From positions 1 through 64,000 of the forward strand of contig DATHZQ010000067.1 in assembly GCA_035458525.1 (NCBI GenBank): DNA of 64,000 nucleotides. Reading direction: 5' to 3'. The notes beneath the pieces are model-generated. The model worked only from the letters and a program-made list of their open reading frames with translations. It was not told the DNA's origin and ran no database searches. Positions 24,138 through 33,405 of the stretch are shown piece by piece. The DNA is from DATHZQ01 sp035458525. Lineage in GTDB: Bacteria; Actinomycetota; Acidimicrobiia; Spongiisociales; UBA5794. The number at the start of each line of letters is the position of its first letter. Position 1 is the stretch's first letter. Both the position numbers and the translations under genes were made by a program.

Positions 24138-26381
24138 TCAGTCCGAGACGAGCACCGAGTCGAGCTCGTCCTCGGCGAGCAGCACCGTGCGCGCTTTGGA
24201 TCCTTCGGACGGACCGACAATGCCCTTCCGTTCGAGGATGTCCATCACCCGGCCGGCCCTGGCGAATCCGATGCGCAGTTTCCGCTGCAGCATCGACGTC
24301 GACCCGAGCTGGCTGCGCACGACCAATTCGATCGCCTGCTTGACGATCTCAGGATCTTCGCCCTCGAACTCTTCTTCAGCCTGAGCCGTCTTCTGTGCCG
24401 GTTCGAACACCTCGGTGTCGCGGTACTGCGCGTCCTGCTGCTGCTTCGTCCAATCGACGACTGCGTGGACCTCGCCCTCCGAGACGAAGGCACCTTGGAT
24501 GCGCTCCGGCTTCGGATCGCGGGCGGTCACGACGAGCATGTCGCCGAGACCGACCAGCTTCTCCGCACCCGCCGAGTCGATGATGACCCGGGAGTCGGTC
24601 TGGGAGGCGACCGAGAACGCCAGGCGCGAAGGCACGTTGGCCTTGATGACGCCGGTGATCACGTTGACCGACGGCCGCTGGGTGGCGAGCACGAGGTGGA
24701 TCCCGACGGCGCGCGCCATCTGTGCGATGCGAACGACCGAATCCTCGACCGTGCGACCGGCCACCATCATGAGGTCGTTGAGCTCGTCGACGATGATCAC
24801 GATGAACGGGAATCGGTCGTAGCTGTCTTCCTCCAGCCCACCGGCGTCCCATTTCTCTCGGTAGCTGATGATGTCCCGCACCCCCGCATCGGCAAGCAGT
24901 TCATAGCGGCGGTCCATCTCCTGCACCGCCCACTGCAACGCGTCTGCGGCCTTCTTCGGGTTCGTGATGACCCGGGTCAGCAGATGCGGCACTGCGTTGT
25001 ACTGCCCCAGCTCCACTCGTTTCGGGTCGACGAGGATCATGCGCACCTCATCCGGTTTCGCCCGCATGAGGATCGATGTCACCAGCGCGTTGATACAGCT
25101 CGACTTTCCGGCGCCGGTGGCGCCGGCGATGAGCACGTGCGGCAGCTCGTCCAGCTTGAGGAGCCGCGGCCGCCCGCTGATGTCCTTGCCGAGCGCCACG
25201 CTCATCGGATCCCCATCCGCCGCCGCCTCTGCCGACCCGAGGATGTCGCCGAGGGTCACGAGCGAACGATGCCTGTTGGGAACTTCGATCCCGATCGCGC
25301 TCTTCCCGGGGATCGGCGCAAGGATCCGGACGTCGGCGGACGCCATTGCGTAGGCGATGTCGTGGGCCATTCCCGTGACTCGCGAGACCTTCACGCCGGG
25401 GGCGAGCTCGATCTCGAAGCGGGTCACCGTGGGTCCGGGGACGATACGAACCAGCCTGGCGTCGACGCCATGCTGATGCAGCGTCTGCTCCAGCTCGGCT
25501 CCCGCCTGCTCGAGTGACCGCCGGTTCTGCCCGCTGGCCTCGCTGCTCTGCAGCAACTCGACCGGGGGCAGCTGGTAACCGTCGCCGCCGGTCGGAGGAG
25601 GAACGGGCTTCGGACGCGGTGGCTGCTGGGGCTTGCTCTTCTTCGGCCCCTTCTTTGCCGGCTGCTTCTCGGCCTCGGCCTTCTTCGGCTTCGGCTTGGC
25701 AGCAGGCCGTGCCGGCGGACCGCCGGCGGCGAGGACTGCGGTCTCGCCTGAGGTTCGGAAGGGGTTCCGCAACCATCGCCACGTGTCGGCGAGGGTGTGC
25801 CCAACATCCCGGATCGTTGCCTTGGTCGAGATCAACACGCCGAGCACCAACACCGAGAACAGCACCAGGAAAGCACCCCAGAACCCGATCAGGCGCCGCA
25901 GCGGGAACGCAATCAGCGATCCGATGGCGCCACCGCGGTCCATCACCTGGTCCATGGATTGGGAAAGCGATACGGCACCGGTCATGAGGTGGAACATGGC
26001 AAGGGAGCCGAGGAAGATCGTGAGCAGCCCAAGCGTCAGACGGCCGTAGTCGGCCCGCGGCATCGTGCCGACCATGGCGACGCCGACGATGGTGAGAACG
26101 AGCGGCACGAACCACGCCCAGTGACCGAACAGAAACTGCAGGCCAGAGGTGGTGAGCCGGCCTGCCGGACCGGAGAGGCCGATCAGGGCAAGCACGAGGA
26201 GGCCGGCGACGACGAGGATCACCAGGCCCCAGACATCATCCGTCTGGCGCCCGAGGCGCTGCCGCACCCGGTCTCTCATCGCTCTCAGCGCGGCGATGAG
26301 GCCCTGGCGCGGCTGTTTGCTTGGCCGCTTCTTGGTCCTACTCCGCCCCTTAGCCCCACGGGACTTGGTCCGTGTTGCCAT
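24138..26381 (-). CDS. ftsK: DNA translocase FtsK/SpoIIIE
   Basis: Septum-anchored motor that pumps chromosome ends during division. A basic N-terminus is followed by four membrane helices (about 45-180), a Pro/Lys-rich linker and the motor with Walker A GATGAGKSS and Walker B FIVIIVDELNDLMM. The C-terminal gamma winged helix (LGSTSMLQRKLRIGFARAGRVMDILERKGIVGPSEGSKAR) reads KOPS-type polarity sequences. 747 residues. TAAGGT stands 9 bases before the ATG. ftsK beside rnj and dap genes is the usual actinobacterial neighbourhood, here split by a lipoprotein gene. Confidence 0.96.
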   Translation of the reverse strand: MATRTKSRGAKGRSRTKKRPSKQPRQGLIAALRAMRDRVRQRLGRQTDDVWGLVILVVAGLLVLALIGLSGPAGRLTTSGLQFLFGHWAWFVPLVLTIVGVAMVGTMPRADYGRLTLGLLTIFLGSLAMFHLMTGAVSLSQSMDQVMDRGGAIGSLIAFPLRRLIGFWGAFLVLFSVLVLGVLISTKATIRDVGHTLADTWRWLRNPFRTSGETAVLAAGGPPARPAAKPKPKKAEAEKQPAKKGPKKSKPQQPPRPKPVPPPTGGDGYQLPPVELLQSSEASGQNRRSLEQAGAELEQTLHQHGVDARLVRIVPGPTVTRFEIELAPGVKVSRVTGMAHDIAYAMASADVRILAPIPGKSAIGIEVPNRHRSLVTLGDILGSAEAAADGDPMSVALGKDISGRPRLLKLDELPHVLIAGATGAGKSSCINALVTSILMRAKPDEVRMILVDPKRVELGQYNAVPHLLTRVITNPKKAADALQWAVQEMDRRYELLADAGVRDIISYREKWDAGGLEEDSYDRFPFIVIIVDELNDLMMVAGRTVEDSVVRIAQMARAVGIHLVLATQRPSVNVITGVIKANVPSRLAFSVASQTDSRVIIDSAGAEKLVGLGDMLVVTARDPKPERIQGAFVSEGEVHAVVDWTKQQQDAQYRDTEVFEPAQKTAQAEEEFEGEDPEIVKQAIELVVRSQLGSTSMLQRKLRIGFARAGRVMDILERKGIVGPSEGSKARTVLLAEDELDSVLVSD

Positions 26382-26390
26382 GGGAGGCCA

Positions 26391-26396
26391 ACCTTA
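26391..26396 (-). promoter_or_regulatory. -10-like box, ftsK
   Basis: TAAGGT on the minus strand, 9 bases before the ftsK ATG. Confidence 0.4.
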
Positions 26397-26431
26397 CACG
26401 CGGCGCGCGCGGGAACAAATGATTGGCGCCG

Positions 26432-26544
26432 CCTGCACGGCACGGTTGCAGGTAGCCGTGGACTCGCCCTGGCGGGGCCGGCTGCCGTCTCCGACCCTCC
26501 GCTGCGCTCCGGGCCACCTCTCCCACTCCGTGAAAGAGGTGGCC
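26432..26544. other. Intergenic hairpin region, possibly a dispersed repeat
   Basis: The 205-base gap before ftsK has no gene. It holds a 6-bp hairpin (CCTGCA/TGCAGG, 26432-26452) and a 10-bp one (GGCCACCTCT/AGAGGTGGCC, 26512-26544). The latter may end the lipoprotein transcript; its flank CTCCGCTGCGCTCCGGGCC resembles REP-like intergenic sequence. Confidence 0.4.
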
Positions 26545-26586
26545 GAACCGACTCCCCAACTCCCCCTCGACGGGACGGGAAGCCGA

Positions 26587-28839
26587 TCAGAGGTCGATGC
26601 GGTCCAAGACCTCGAACGTGTTGATGTCGTTGGCTTGCACGGAGCGGAAGCCGATCGTCCACACCACCTCGCCAATCACGACGCTGCGCCGGATCTGACC
26701 GCGGTCGTAGTTCTCGGGCCAGCAGACCGTCGTCTGCTCGACGTCGATCTCGTCGCTGGTCGAACCTTCGGCGATCCCGAAGTTGTCGAGCGGCTCGCAG
26801 TAGTAGCCGCCGAAGCTCCGCGGTTCCTGCGGCTCGGAGCACGTCACGACGAGGCCTCCCTCGTAGGCCAGCCATTCGAGCTCGGTTCCCAGGAAGATCT
26901 CGGTGTCGACCAGCTCGCACCCCGGCGGCAGGTCTTGATCGACCGGCGGCGCTTGGCGAATGCGAGCGACTTCAACGAGTGACCGGTCGACGACCTCGAG
27001 AGCCACCGCCCCGGAAGTGTCTGCGCCCCAGCTGTCGACCGGAACGACGGCGAGACGCTCGGGCGCCCAGTAGAGGAACGCCTTGTGGTCGTACTCGACC
27101 GCCGAGGAGCTCTGCTCCTGCACCCAGCGGTCGATCTCGCGCGGGTCAGACGGATCGCTCACGTCGAACAGGGAGACTTTCGTGCCGATCGTTGCGCCGT
27201 CGAGGGTGGCTTCCTGCCCAACGCCGAGGACGAGTCCGTCGTCGACAGGATGCAGGTAGGCCGAATACCCGGTGATCTTCAGTTCGCCCTGCACAGCAGG
27301 CGCAGCGGGATTGGAGAGGTCGATCACATAGAGCGGATCGGTCTGCCGAAAGGTGACGACGTAGCCGGTGTCGCCGACGAAGCGCACCCCGAAGATCGAC
27401 TCGTCGACGCCGAGATCGCCAACCGCTCCGACCTCGACCAACTCGTCGTCTTCCGCGGCCAGAATGCGCACCGAGCTCACCGAAGGTTCATCGCTGCAGC
27501 AGAACCACGGCGAGCCCTCGGTGACGGCAACCCGCAGATGCCCTTCGTGTTCGCTCAAGGAGAACTGGTTGAGCAGATGTCCCGGAACCGCACCCGATGC
27601 GGAGTATTCGGCGCCGGCCACGTCGGTGATGTCGAACTGATGGATCGCCGTCATGAAGTCATCGTCCTGCTCGACGGCGCCGTCCTCCAAGATCACGATG
27701 TCTGGGTAGTCCATCGTTGCCGCATAGAGCGAAGAGGTCGAGGCGTAGACCGTCTCGCCCGCACCAAACAGTGAGAGCGCGTTCCCCTTGGAGAGCGGTG
27801 CCGTCATGTCGAGCGTCAGGACGGACACGGTCGACATGCCGGAGAACTGCTGCGGTGCCCGCACCCGATCGCACGCCGGCAGAATGCCCGCAGATTGCTC
27901 GCTGCCATCGGCGAGGCGATAGCTTGGCAGCCACTGCTCGAGGGTCGAGTCGAGCACGACCTGCCGGTTGACTTCGGCGGCGCGCTCCTCGGCCTCGGGG
28001 CTCGAGGGGAACAGGAACGGCAAGGCGACCTGCGGGTCGTGGCGAACGACGATGCGCGCTCCGTCGCCGATCTGGCGAGCGGTGACGTACGCACCGGAAA
28101 CCTCGAGACGTCCTCGTTCGGTCAAGCGCCCGCCGTCAACGAGCACCTCGGTGATGACGAGGGTCGGCTGCTCGAACTCCGGTACAATGGCGTCGCCGCC
28201 TTCGCCGGCGTAGAGCACCGGTCCGTACCAGTTGGAGAGCACGTAGAGCCGGTCCGCCCCGATCAGGATCTCGTTCGGGTAATAGTCCTCGAATCGCATC
28301 GTGTCGCGCAGCTCGGCGTCGCCGCGGACGTCGATCAGATGCAGCTCGTTGTCGGCCAGCACGAAGAGGAAGTCACCGTCGGTCTTGACGAGGTCCGGTT
28401 CATCGACGCCGAGCTCCTGAACGTTCGTAGTAGAGAACTCGCTCGCCGGGGCCGCTTCGGCAGCGGCAAAGGACTCGGAGCCGCCGTCGCCGCCGCCCGC
28501 ATCGTCCTCGGCAACTGCGATGGCTCGCTCACCGGGGAAGTAGCCGAAGTTGTTGTTGAAACCGTAGGGGCCCACCAGCTCCGCTGCCTCCGCACGGATC
28601 CACGTCAGCAGCGCATCGCATTGATCGAACTGCTGGAGCGCATAGGCGAATGCAGGCACACCGGCGCCGGCGCCCTGCCCGACACCGCCGCCGCCCGCAG
28701 TGGTTGACGACTGGGCACCCCGGGTCGTCGAGGTCGCTGCCGTCGACGTGGTGCCGGTATCGCCTGGACCGGCGTCGCTGGTGCACGCCCCCAGGAACAG
28801 TGCCACCACCACGAGCGCAACGTTCAACTTGGCCATCAT
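26587..28839 (-). CDS. Secreted lipoprotein with C-terminal beta-propeller (COG4880 type)
   Basis: 750 residues. A lipoprotein signal peptide (MMAKLNVALVVVALFLGAC, lipobox LGAC) is followed by a low-complexity Thr/Ser/Gly linker, then a beta-propeller-like body with repeated blade phrases (LVKTDGDFLFVLADNELHLIDV; GDTGYVVTFRQTDPLYVIDLSNPAAP). It carries many acidic residues, and Cys pairs in the second half could form disulfides. GGGAG precedes the start. It would sit on the outer face of the membrane; ligand unknown. It separates rnj from ftsK and looks like an insertion into that cluster. Confidence 0.85.
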   Translation of the reverse strand: MMAKLNVALVVVALFLGACTSDAGPGDTGTTSTAATSTTRGAQSSTTAGGGGVGQGAGAGVPAFAYALQQFDQCDALLTWIRAEAAELVGPYGFNNNFGYFPGERAIAVAEDDAGGGDGGSESFAAAEAAPASEFSTTNVQELGVDEPDLVKTDGDFLFVLADNELHLIDVRGDAELRDTMRFEDYYPNEILIGADRLYVLSNWYGPVLYAGEGGDAIVPEFEQPTLVITEVLVDGGRLTERGRLEVSGAYVTARQIGDGARIVVRHDPQVALPFLFPSSPEAEERAAEVNRQVVLDSTLEQWLPSYRLADGSEQSAGILPACDRVRAPQQFSGMSTVSVLTLDMTAPLSKGNALSLFGAGETVYASTSSLYAATMDYPDIVILEDGAVEQDDDFMTAIHQFDITDVAGAEYSASGAVPGHLLNQFSLSEHEGHLRVAVTEGSPWFCCSDEPSVSSVRILAAEDDELVEVGAVGDLGVDESIFGVRFVGDTGYVVTFRQTDPLYVIDLSNPAAPAVQGELKITGYSAYLHPVDDGLVLGVGQEATLDGATIGTKVSLFDVSDPSDPREIDRWVQEQSSSAVEYDHKAFLYWAPERLAVVPVDSWGADTSGAVALEVVDRSLVEVARIRQAPPVDQDLPPGCELVDTEIFLGTELEWLAYEGGLVVTCSEPQEPRSFGGYYCEPLDNFGIAEGSTSDEIDVEQTTVCWPENYDRGQIRRSVVIGEVVWTIGFRSVQANDINTFEVLDRIDL

Positions 28840-28953
28840 CCTGTACTCCCTGACTCGGTCTCCCCTACGACGCGCAGAACCTCGGCGCGGGTTCCCACCA
28901 ATGTGGAGGCTACGCCGTCCGGGATGCGACCGATACCGGCGAACCGGCCCGAA

Positions 28954-30582
28954 TCAGGCCTCGATCAGGATGGGAATCACCACGGGACGGCGGTTGAGCG
29001 CCTTGCGAACGACCTTGCCCGACGCCGAGCGCACGCGACGACGCACCGCATCGGGATCGAACGGAGGAGACAACTCAGCCATGACCTCGATGACGCGCTC
29101 GGCGATGTCATTGTCGATCTGCGACATGTCGTCGGTCACGCCGTGGCCGTCGACGTCGGGTCCGATGACGATCTCGCCAGAGCCCATGTCGACCCCGACG
29201 GTCACGATCAGCACGCCGTCGTCGGCCAGGTGGCGCCGGTCACGCAGCACTCCTTCGACATCGCCGATGCCATGCCCATCCAGATAGACGTAGCCGTGGG
29301 GCGCCGCCGCTCGCTCGACCCGTATCGCCCCGCCCTCGAGCACGACACGATCGCCGTCCTCGCAGACCTCGATCTCAGGCACCCCGACCGATGCGGCGAG
29401 TGCAGCGTTGGCGCGCAAGTGGCGGTACTCGCCGTGCACCGGGACGAACGCCTGCGGGGCGAGCACGTTGATGAACGTGAGCAGCTCGTCTTGCGCGGCG
29501 TGGCCGGAGACGTGGACGTTGGCGTTGCGGCCGTGGTGGACCGTCACCCCGAGTCGCACCAGGTTGTTGATGACCCGCGACACCTTCGTTTCGTTGCCCG
29601 GTATCGGCGTCGCCGAGATGATCACCGTGTCGTCGGATTCGAGCGTGATCCAACGGTGCTCACCTTGTGCCATCAGCGAGAGCGCAGCAAACGGCTCTCC
29701 CTGACTACCGGTGCAGATGACGGCCGTCTGGTTCGGGGGCAGCTCACGCAGCTCCTCGATGGTCCGCACCGCGTCTTCCGGCACGTTGAGCAAGCCGAGG
29801 TCCTTGGTCACCTCGGTGTTGCGCAGCATCGAACGGCCCAGGAACGCGAGTTTCCTGCCGGAGCCGACGATCGCATCGATGGCCTGCTGCACCCGATGCA
29901 CATGCGAGGCGAAACAGGCAATGATGACCCGACCGGACGCCTGCGCCGTCAGCTCCCGCAGCGGAGCGCCGAGCGTCGACTCCGACGGCGTGAATCCTGC
30001 ACGTTCGGCATTCGTGCTGTCGGCGAGCAGGAGCCGGACCCCCATGCGGCCGAATCCGGCGAACGAGTTCAGATCGGTTGGGATGCCGTCGATCGGCTTG
30101 GGATCCAGCTTGAAGTCTCCGGAGTGCACCACGAGGCCCTCTTCGGTGTCGAAAACCACGCCCGCAGCCTGCGGCACGCTGTGTGCGACCCGCACCAGCG
30201 CAAATCGGATGGGACCGAGCCCAACCCATTCACCGGGCTCAACGGCGTGCATGTCGGGCGCTACACCGAGCTCCTCCACCCGGGACCGGGCCAGCTCGAC
30301 CGTCAACGCGGTCCCGTAGACCGGCACATTGACCTCACGCAGGAAGTACGCCAGCGCACCGACATGGTCCTCGTGACCGTGCGTCAGCACCACGCACGAA
30401 ACGTCCGCCGCTCGTTCGAGGACGAAGGAGAAATCGGGCAGGACCAGGTCGACGCCGAGCATGTCCTCTTCGGGAAACATCAGGCCGCAGTCGATGAGAG
30501 CCAGCTTGCCTCCCACTTCCAGAACGGCGCAGTTGCGGCCGATCTCGCCCAGGCCGCCGAGGAAGGTGATGGAAACGCTCAT
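28954..30582 (-). CDS. rnj: Ribonuclease J
   Basis: Metallo-beta-lactamase/beta-CASP nuclease with 5' exonuclease and endonuclease activity on mRNA and rRNA. Start MSVSITFLGGLGEIGRN; zinc motif THGHEDH; VVHSGDFKLD; beta-CASP ADSTNAERAGFTPSE and CTGSQGEP; C-terminal HGEYRHLRANAAL. 542 residues. The ATG overlaps the dapA stop (ATGA), so the two are cotranslated. With rny in the same window, this organism has both nuclease systems. Confidence 0.96.
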   Translation of the reverse strand: MSVSITFLGGLGEIGRNCAVLEVGGKLALIDCGLMFPEEDMLGVDLVLPDFSFVLERAADVSCVVLTHGHEDHVGALAYFLREVNVPVYGTALTVELARSRVEELGVAPDMHAVEPGEWVGLGPIRFALVRVAHSVPQAAGVVFDTEEGLVVHSGDFKLDPKPIDGIPTDLNSFAGFGRMGVRLLLADSTNAERAGFTPSESTLGAPLRELTAQASGRVIIACFASHVHRVQQAIDAIVGSGRKLAFLGRSMLRNTEVTKDLGLLNVPEDAVRTIEELRELPPNQTAVICTGSQGEPFAALSLMAQGEHRWITLESDDTVIISATPIPGNETKVSRVINNLVRLGVTVHHGRNANVHVSGHAAQDELLTFINVLAPQAFVPVHGEYRHLRANAALAASVGVPEIEVCEDGDRVVLEGGAIRVERAAAPHGYVYLDGHGIGDVEGVLRDRRHLADDGVLIVTVGVDMGSGEIVIGPDVDGHGVTDDMSQIDNDIAERVIEVMAELSPPFDPDAVRRRVRSASGKVVRKALNRRPVVIPILIEA

Positions 30583-31472
30583 ACGGCAGCGGCCGCTTCC
30601 AAACCTCGTTCGACGAGCTCGAGCGTGCTCTCCGCAGCCGGGATCAGCGGCAGGCGCGGATCGCCAACGGGTGCCCACCAGCGATTCACCGCCGCCTTCA
30701 CCGGGATCGGATTTGGTTCGGCGAACAGGGCATCGAACACCGGCATGAGGGCGTCGTGGATCTTCTCCGCCTGTGGAACGTCCCCCGCGACGCTGGCATC
30801 GAGGAGCCGGGCGAGTTGGGGGCCGACCAGATGCGAGGCCACGGAGACCACGCCGACGCCACCGGCGAGCACGATGTCCTTCAGCATGAAGTCAGACCCG
30901 GCATAGACGGCAAAGTCGTCGGGCAACCTCGCCAGGCTCTGCCGCGTGAACTCGATATCGTCGACGGCGTCTTTGACGGCGACGATGCCGGGGTGGGCGG
31001 CGAGCCGGACAAGCGTGTCGACCTCGATGAGGCGTGACGTGCGACCCGGGACGTTGTAGAGCAGCACCGGCAGATCGGTCGCTTCGGCAATGGCCGTGAA
31101 GTGACGGTAGAGGCCTTCCTGCGGCGGCTTCGAGTAGTACGGAGTGACGGCCATGACGCCGTCGCACCCTGCGGCGGCGGCCCGTTCGGTCAATTCGACG
31201 GATTCGGCGGTGTTGTAAGTGCCGGTGCCGGCGATGACCGTCATCGTGCTCCCGACGGCATCGACCGCCGTCCGGAACAGCATCACCTTCTCGTCAGGGC
31301 TCAGCGTTGGGGACTCCCCCGTCGTGCCGCAGACGACGACTCCTTCTGTGCCGTTGTCTCCCAAGTACTCGACGAGACGACTGAACGTCTCGTAATCCAC
31401 GGCTCCCGCTGCGTCGAAGGGAGAGATGACCGCAGTCAGGAGGCGTCCGAATGGTGCGGTTCGATCGTCCAT
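30579..31472 (-). CDS. dapA: 4-hydroxy-tetrahydrodipicolinate synthase
   Basis: Condenses pyruvate and aspartate semialdehyde, first step of the lysine/DAP branch. Schiff-base Lys167 (GIVAVKDAV), Tyr139 (LLYNVPGRTS) and the CGTTGESPTL signature are intact; 297 residues. ATG 31472 is preferred over an in-frame start 27 codons upstream because it gives the family N-terminus and has TACCGT 7 bases before it. It is cotranscribed with rnj and divergent from the thioredoxin gene at 31544. Confidence 0.95.
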   Translation of the reverse strand: MDDRTAPFGRLLTAVISPFDAAGAVDYETFSRLVEYLGDNGTEGVVVCGTTGESPTLSPDEKVMLFRTAVDAVGSTMTVIAGTGTYNTAESVELTERAAAAGCDGVMAVTPYYSKPPQEGLYRHFTAIAEATDLPVLLYNVPGRTSRLIEVDTLVRLAAHPGIVAVKDAVDDIEFTRQSLARLPDDFAVYAGSDFMLKDIVLAGGVGVVSVASHLVGPQLARLLDASVAGDVPQAEKIHDALMPVFDALFAEPNPIPVKAAVNRWWAPVGDPRLPLIPAAESTLELVERGLEAAAAV

Positions 31473-31479
31473 GATCCGG

Positions 31480-31485
31480 ACGGTA
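31480..31485 (-). promoter_or_regulatory. -10-like box, dapA-rnj
   Basis: TACCGT, 7 bases before the dapA ATG; supports the shorter dapA start. Confidence 0.4.
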
Positions 31486-31543
31486 GCACTGCCCTCCGCC
31501 ACTACGATTGCATGCTGGAGACGCCCGAACGCAGCAGGAGCAC

Positions 31544-32386
31544 ATGACACCACACGAGCTGATCTCAGACATTTCGGCAGCGGAGTTCCCGCAGGCGGTG
31601 CTGCAGCGCAGCCACGAGGTTCCGGTGGTCGTCGACTTCTGGGCAGAGTGGTGCGGGCCGTGCAAAGTCCTGGGCCCGATACTCGAGGACCTCACCATCG
31701 AGAGTGACGGCGAGTTCGAGCTGGCCAAGGTCGACGTCGATGCAAACCCAGAGCTCTCCCAGCAATTCGGGGTGCAAGGGATCCCTACGGTCGTCGCCTT
31801 CCGCGACGGTGCGGTCGCGGGCCGGTTCACGGGGGCACTTCCGGAGCCGCAGGTGCGGACCTGGCTCGAGGGCATCATGCCCGACGAGATGGACCGCATG
31901 GTCGACCAGGCGCGAGACGTCGCTCTCGGCGGGGATCTCCTCCAGGCCGAGCAGATCTACCGCATGGTGCTGGAACAGCGGTCGGATCACCACGAGGCGG
32001 GCACCGGTCTGGCCGGCCTGTTGCTGGCCCGAGGCGACTCCGAAGAAGCCTTGATCGTGCTGGGCCGGCTTGCGCCCACCCCGGACGTCGAGCGGCTCCA
32101 GGCGGCCGCCCGACTCAGCGCGTCGAGGGTCGACGACGTCGCGAGTCTCGAAGCGGCCGTGACCGCCGACGCCGGCGACGACGGTGCACGACTGTCCCTG
32201 GCCAAAGCGCTGGCTGCACGCAGCGAGTTCGAGCCGGCACTCGACCACATGCTCACCGTGGTGACGGGGAAAGGCGAAGGCGCCGATGAGGCCCGCAAGG
32301 CGATGCTCGACATCTTCGAGCTGCTCGGTGACGCACACCCGCTCACCGGGCCCTACCGCCGCCGCCTTGCGTCGGCCCTGTTCTGA
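31544..32386 (+). CDS. Thioredoxin-TPR protein (CnoX/YbbN-like)
   Basis: 280 residues: a thioredoxin domain (1-110) with a complete CGPC active site, Cys37 and Cys40 (DFWAEWCGPCK), followed by a helical tetratricopeptide-like region (AEQIYRMVLEQ, GLAGLLLARGDSEEALIVL). This is the architecture of CnoX, which couples redox protection to chaperones; many actinobacterial relatives have the same layout. AGGAG precedes ATG 31544. It lies forward in a block of minus-strand genes, divergent from dapA. Confidence 0.9.
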   Translation: MTPHELISDISAAEFPQAVLQRSHEVPVVVDFWAEWCGPCKVLGPILEDLTIESDGEFELAKVDVDANPELSQQFGVQGIPTVVAFRDGAVAGRFTGALPEPQVRTWLEGIMPDEMDRMVDQARDVALGGDLLQAEQIYRMVLEQRSDHHEAGTGLAGLLLARGDSEEALIVLGRLAPTPDVERLQAAARLSASRVDDVASLEAAVTADAGDDGARLSLAKALAARSEFEPALDHMLTVVTGKGEGADEARKAMLDIFELLGDAHPLTGPYRRRLASALF

Positions 32387-32398
32387 CGAGCCGTTCGG

Positions 32399-33297
32399 TC
32401 AACCGCGCAAAGGGCTGAGGAAGCGATTGCGCCGTGCGGCCCGCAGGTGGACGGGAGCGTCGAAACGCTCGACGGCCACGGCTCTGGTGCCCAGCATCGC
32501 CACGATGCGCCCGCCTTCGTTCTCGACGGCGTCCCACGTCGTGACGGGCCACGACGCCAACGGGGCGATGCGCACCCGGAGCGGATCATCCGACTTGCCC
32601 AGGTCCCACGTTCCGGCAACGCGGCCGCCGCATTGCCCTCCTTGGAGAGGTCGATCCCGTCCGCAGCGGCCACTGTGGCGGCCTTGGTCCACCCGGTCCA
32701 CCACCGCACGTCTTCGAGATCGACAGGCCCGTAGGCCGCAACGTACCGCCGCACCAGCTCGCGCTGTGCCGAGAGCTCGTCCATGGCCAACGGATCGAGA
32801 TCCGGTAACCAGTCCGCCCATGCGGCATAGGCGAGGCGATTCGAGCGCCAACTGGCGGCGGACGTCGACCGGACGATCCGGCATTCCGCGGCCATGCGCC
32901 CGAGGAGCTGGCCGTACATGCCACCGAGTCGCTTGTCGGGATCGACCCGCTAGCGCAGCTCCGCTCCGGAGAGCGGGCCTTCGCGCAAGGCGGACTCGAT
33001 CCGCACGGCATGGGCTGCGTAATCGTTGCCGAGCGCACGTGTCGTGTTCGCGTACACCTTGGCGTTCTGGCTGCGCATCGCCGCGGTGGCGATCTGCAAC
33101 AACTCGTGAGGAAAGGTGTAGACGGAGTGCCGCATTGCGCGCACGCGCACGAGCGATCGGTCGTCCTCAACGGCTCTACGCCAAGATGCAGGCCGGTGGC
33201 CCTGAACCCGGGCCAAGCTCGACAGATGGCACGTCGGCGCCGACCCAGAGATCCCGACCGCCCGTTCCACCGAGGCCAGAAGAGCGGACTGGTCCAT
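32399..33297 (-). pseudogene. Broken winged-helix DNA-binding domain protein (HTH_42/COG3214-like)
   Basis: The minus strand encodes the family's features in pieces. From 33297 the frame reads a recognisable N-terminal part (VRVRAMRHSVYTFPHELL), stops at an in-frame TAG (32952-32950), and continues in the same frame through LLGRMAAECRIVRS and AAYGPVDLEDVRWWTGWTK. It must then shift frame near 32640 to continue as GGRVAGTWDLGKSDDPLRVR and RFLSPLRG to a stop at 32399. Intact relatives are about 350-400 residues and include YcaQ/AlkZ-type lesion glycosylases. Two independent lesions favour a decayed gene; a low-quality assembly region is the alternative. It is convergent with the thioredoxin gene. 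Confidence 0.75.
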
Positions 33298-33405
33298 CAG
33301 GAAGGCGCCGAACGATGGGTTCTGCAGGTTCGGCCCTGAAGATGCGTCGGCGGTGCAAGCATGCGACGGTATCTGTCGAACCGCTCCCGGTGCTTCAGCA
33401 CGCTC

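Noticed and set aside
32950..32952. TAG read as a recoded (pyrrolysine-type) codon
   Set aside because: The same gene also needs a frameshift, and the site is not a catalytic position, so decay is simpler.
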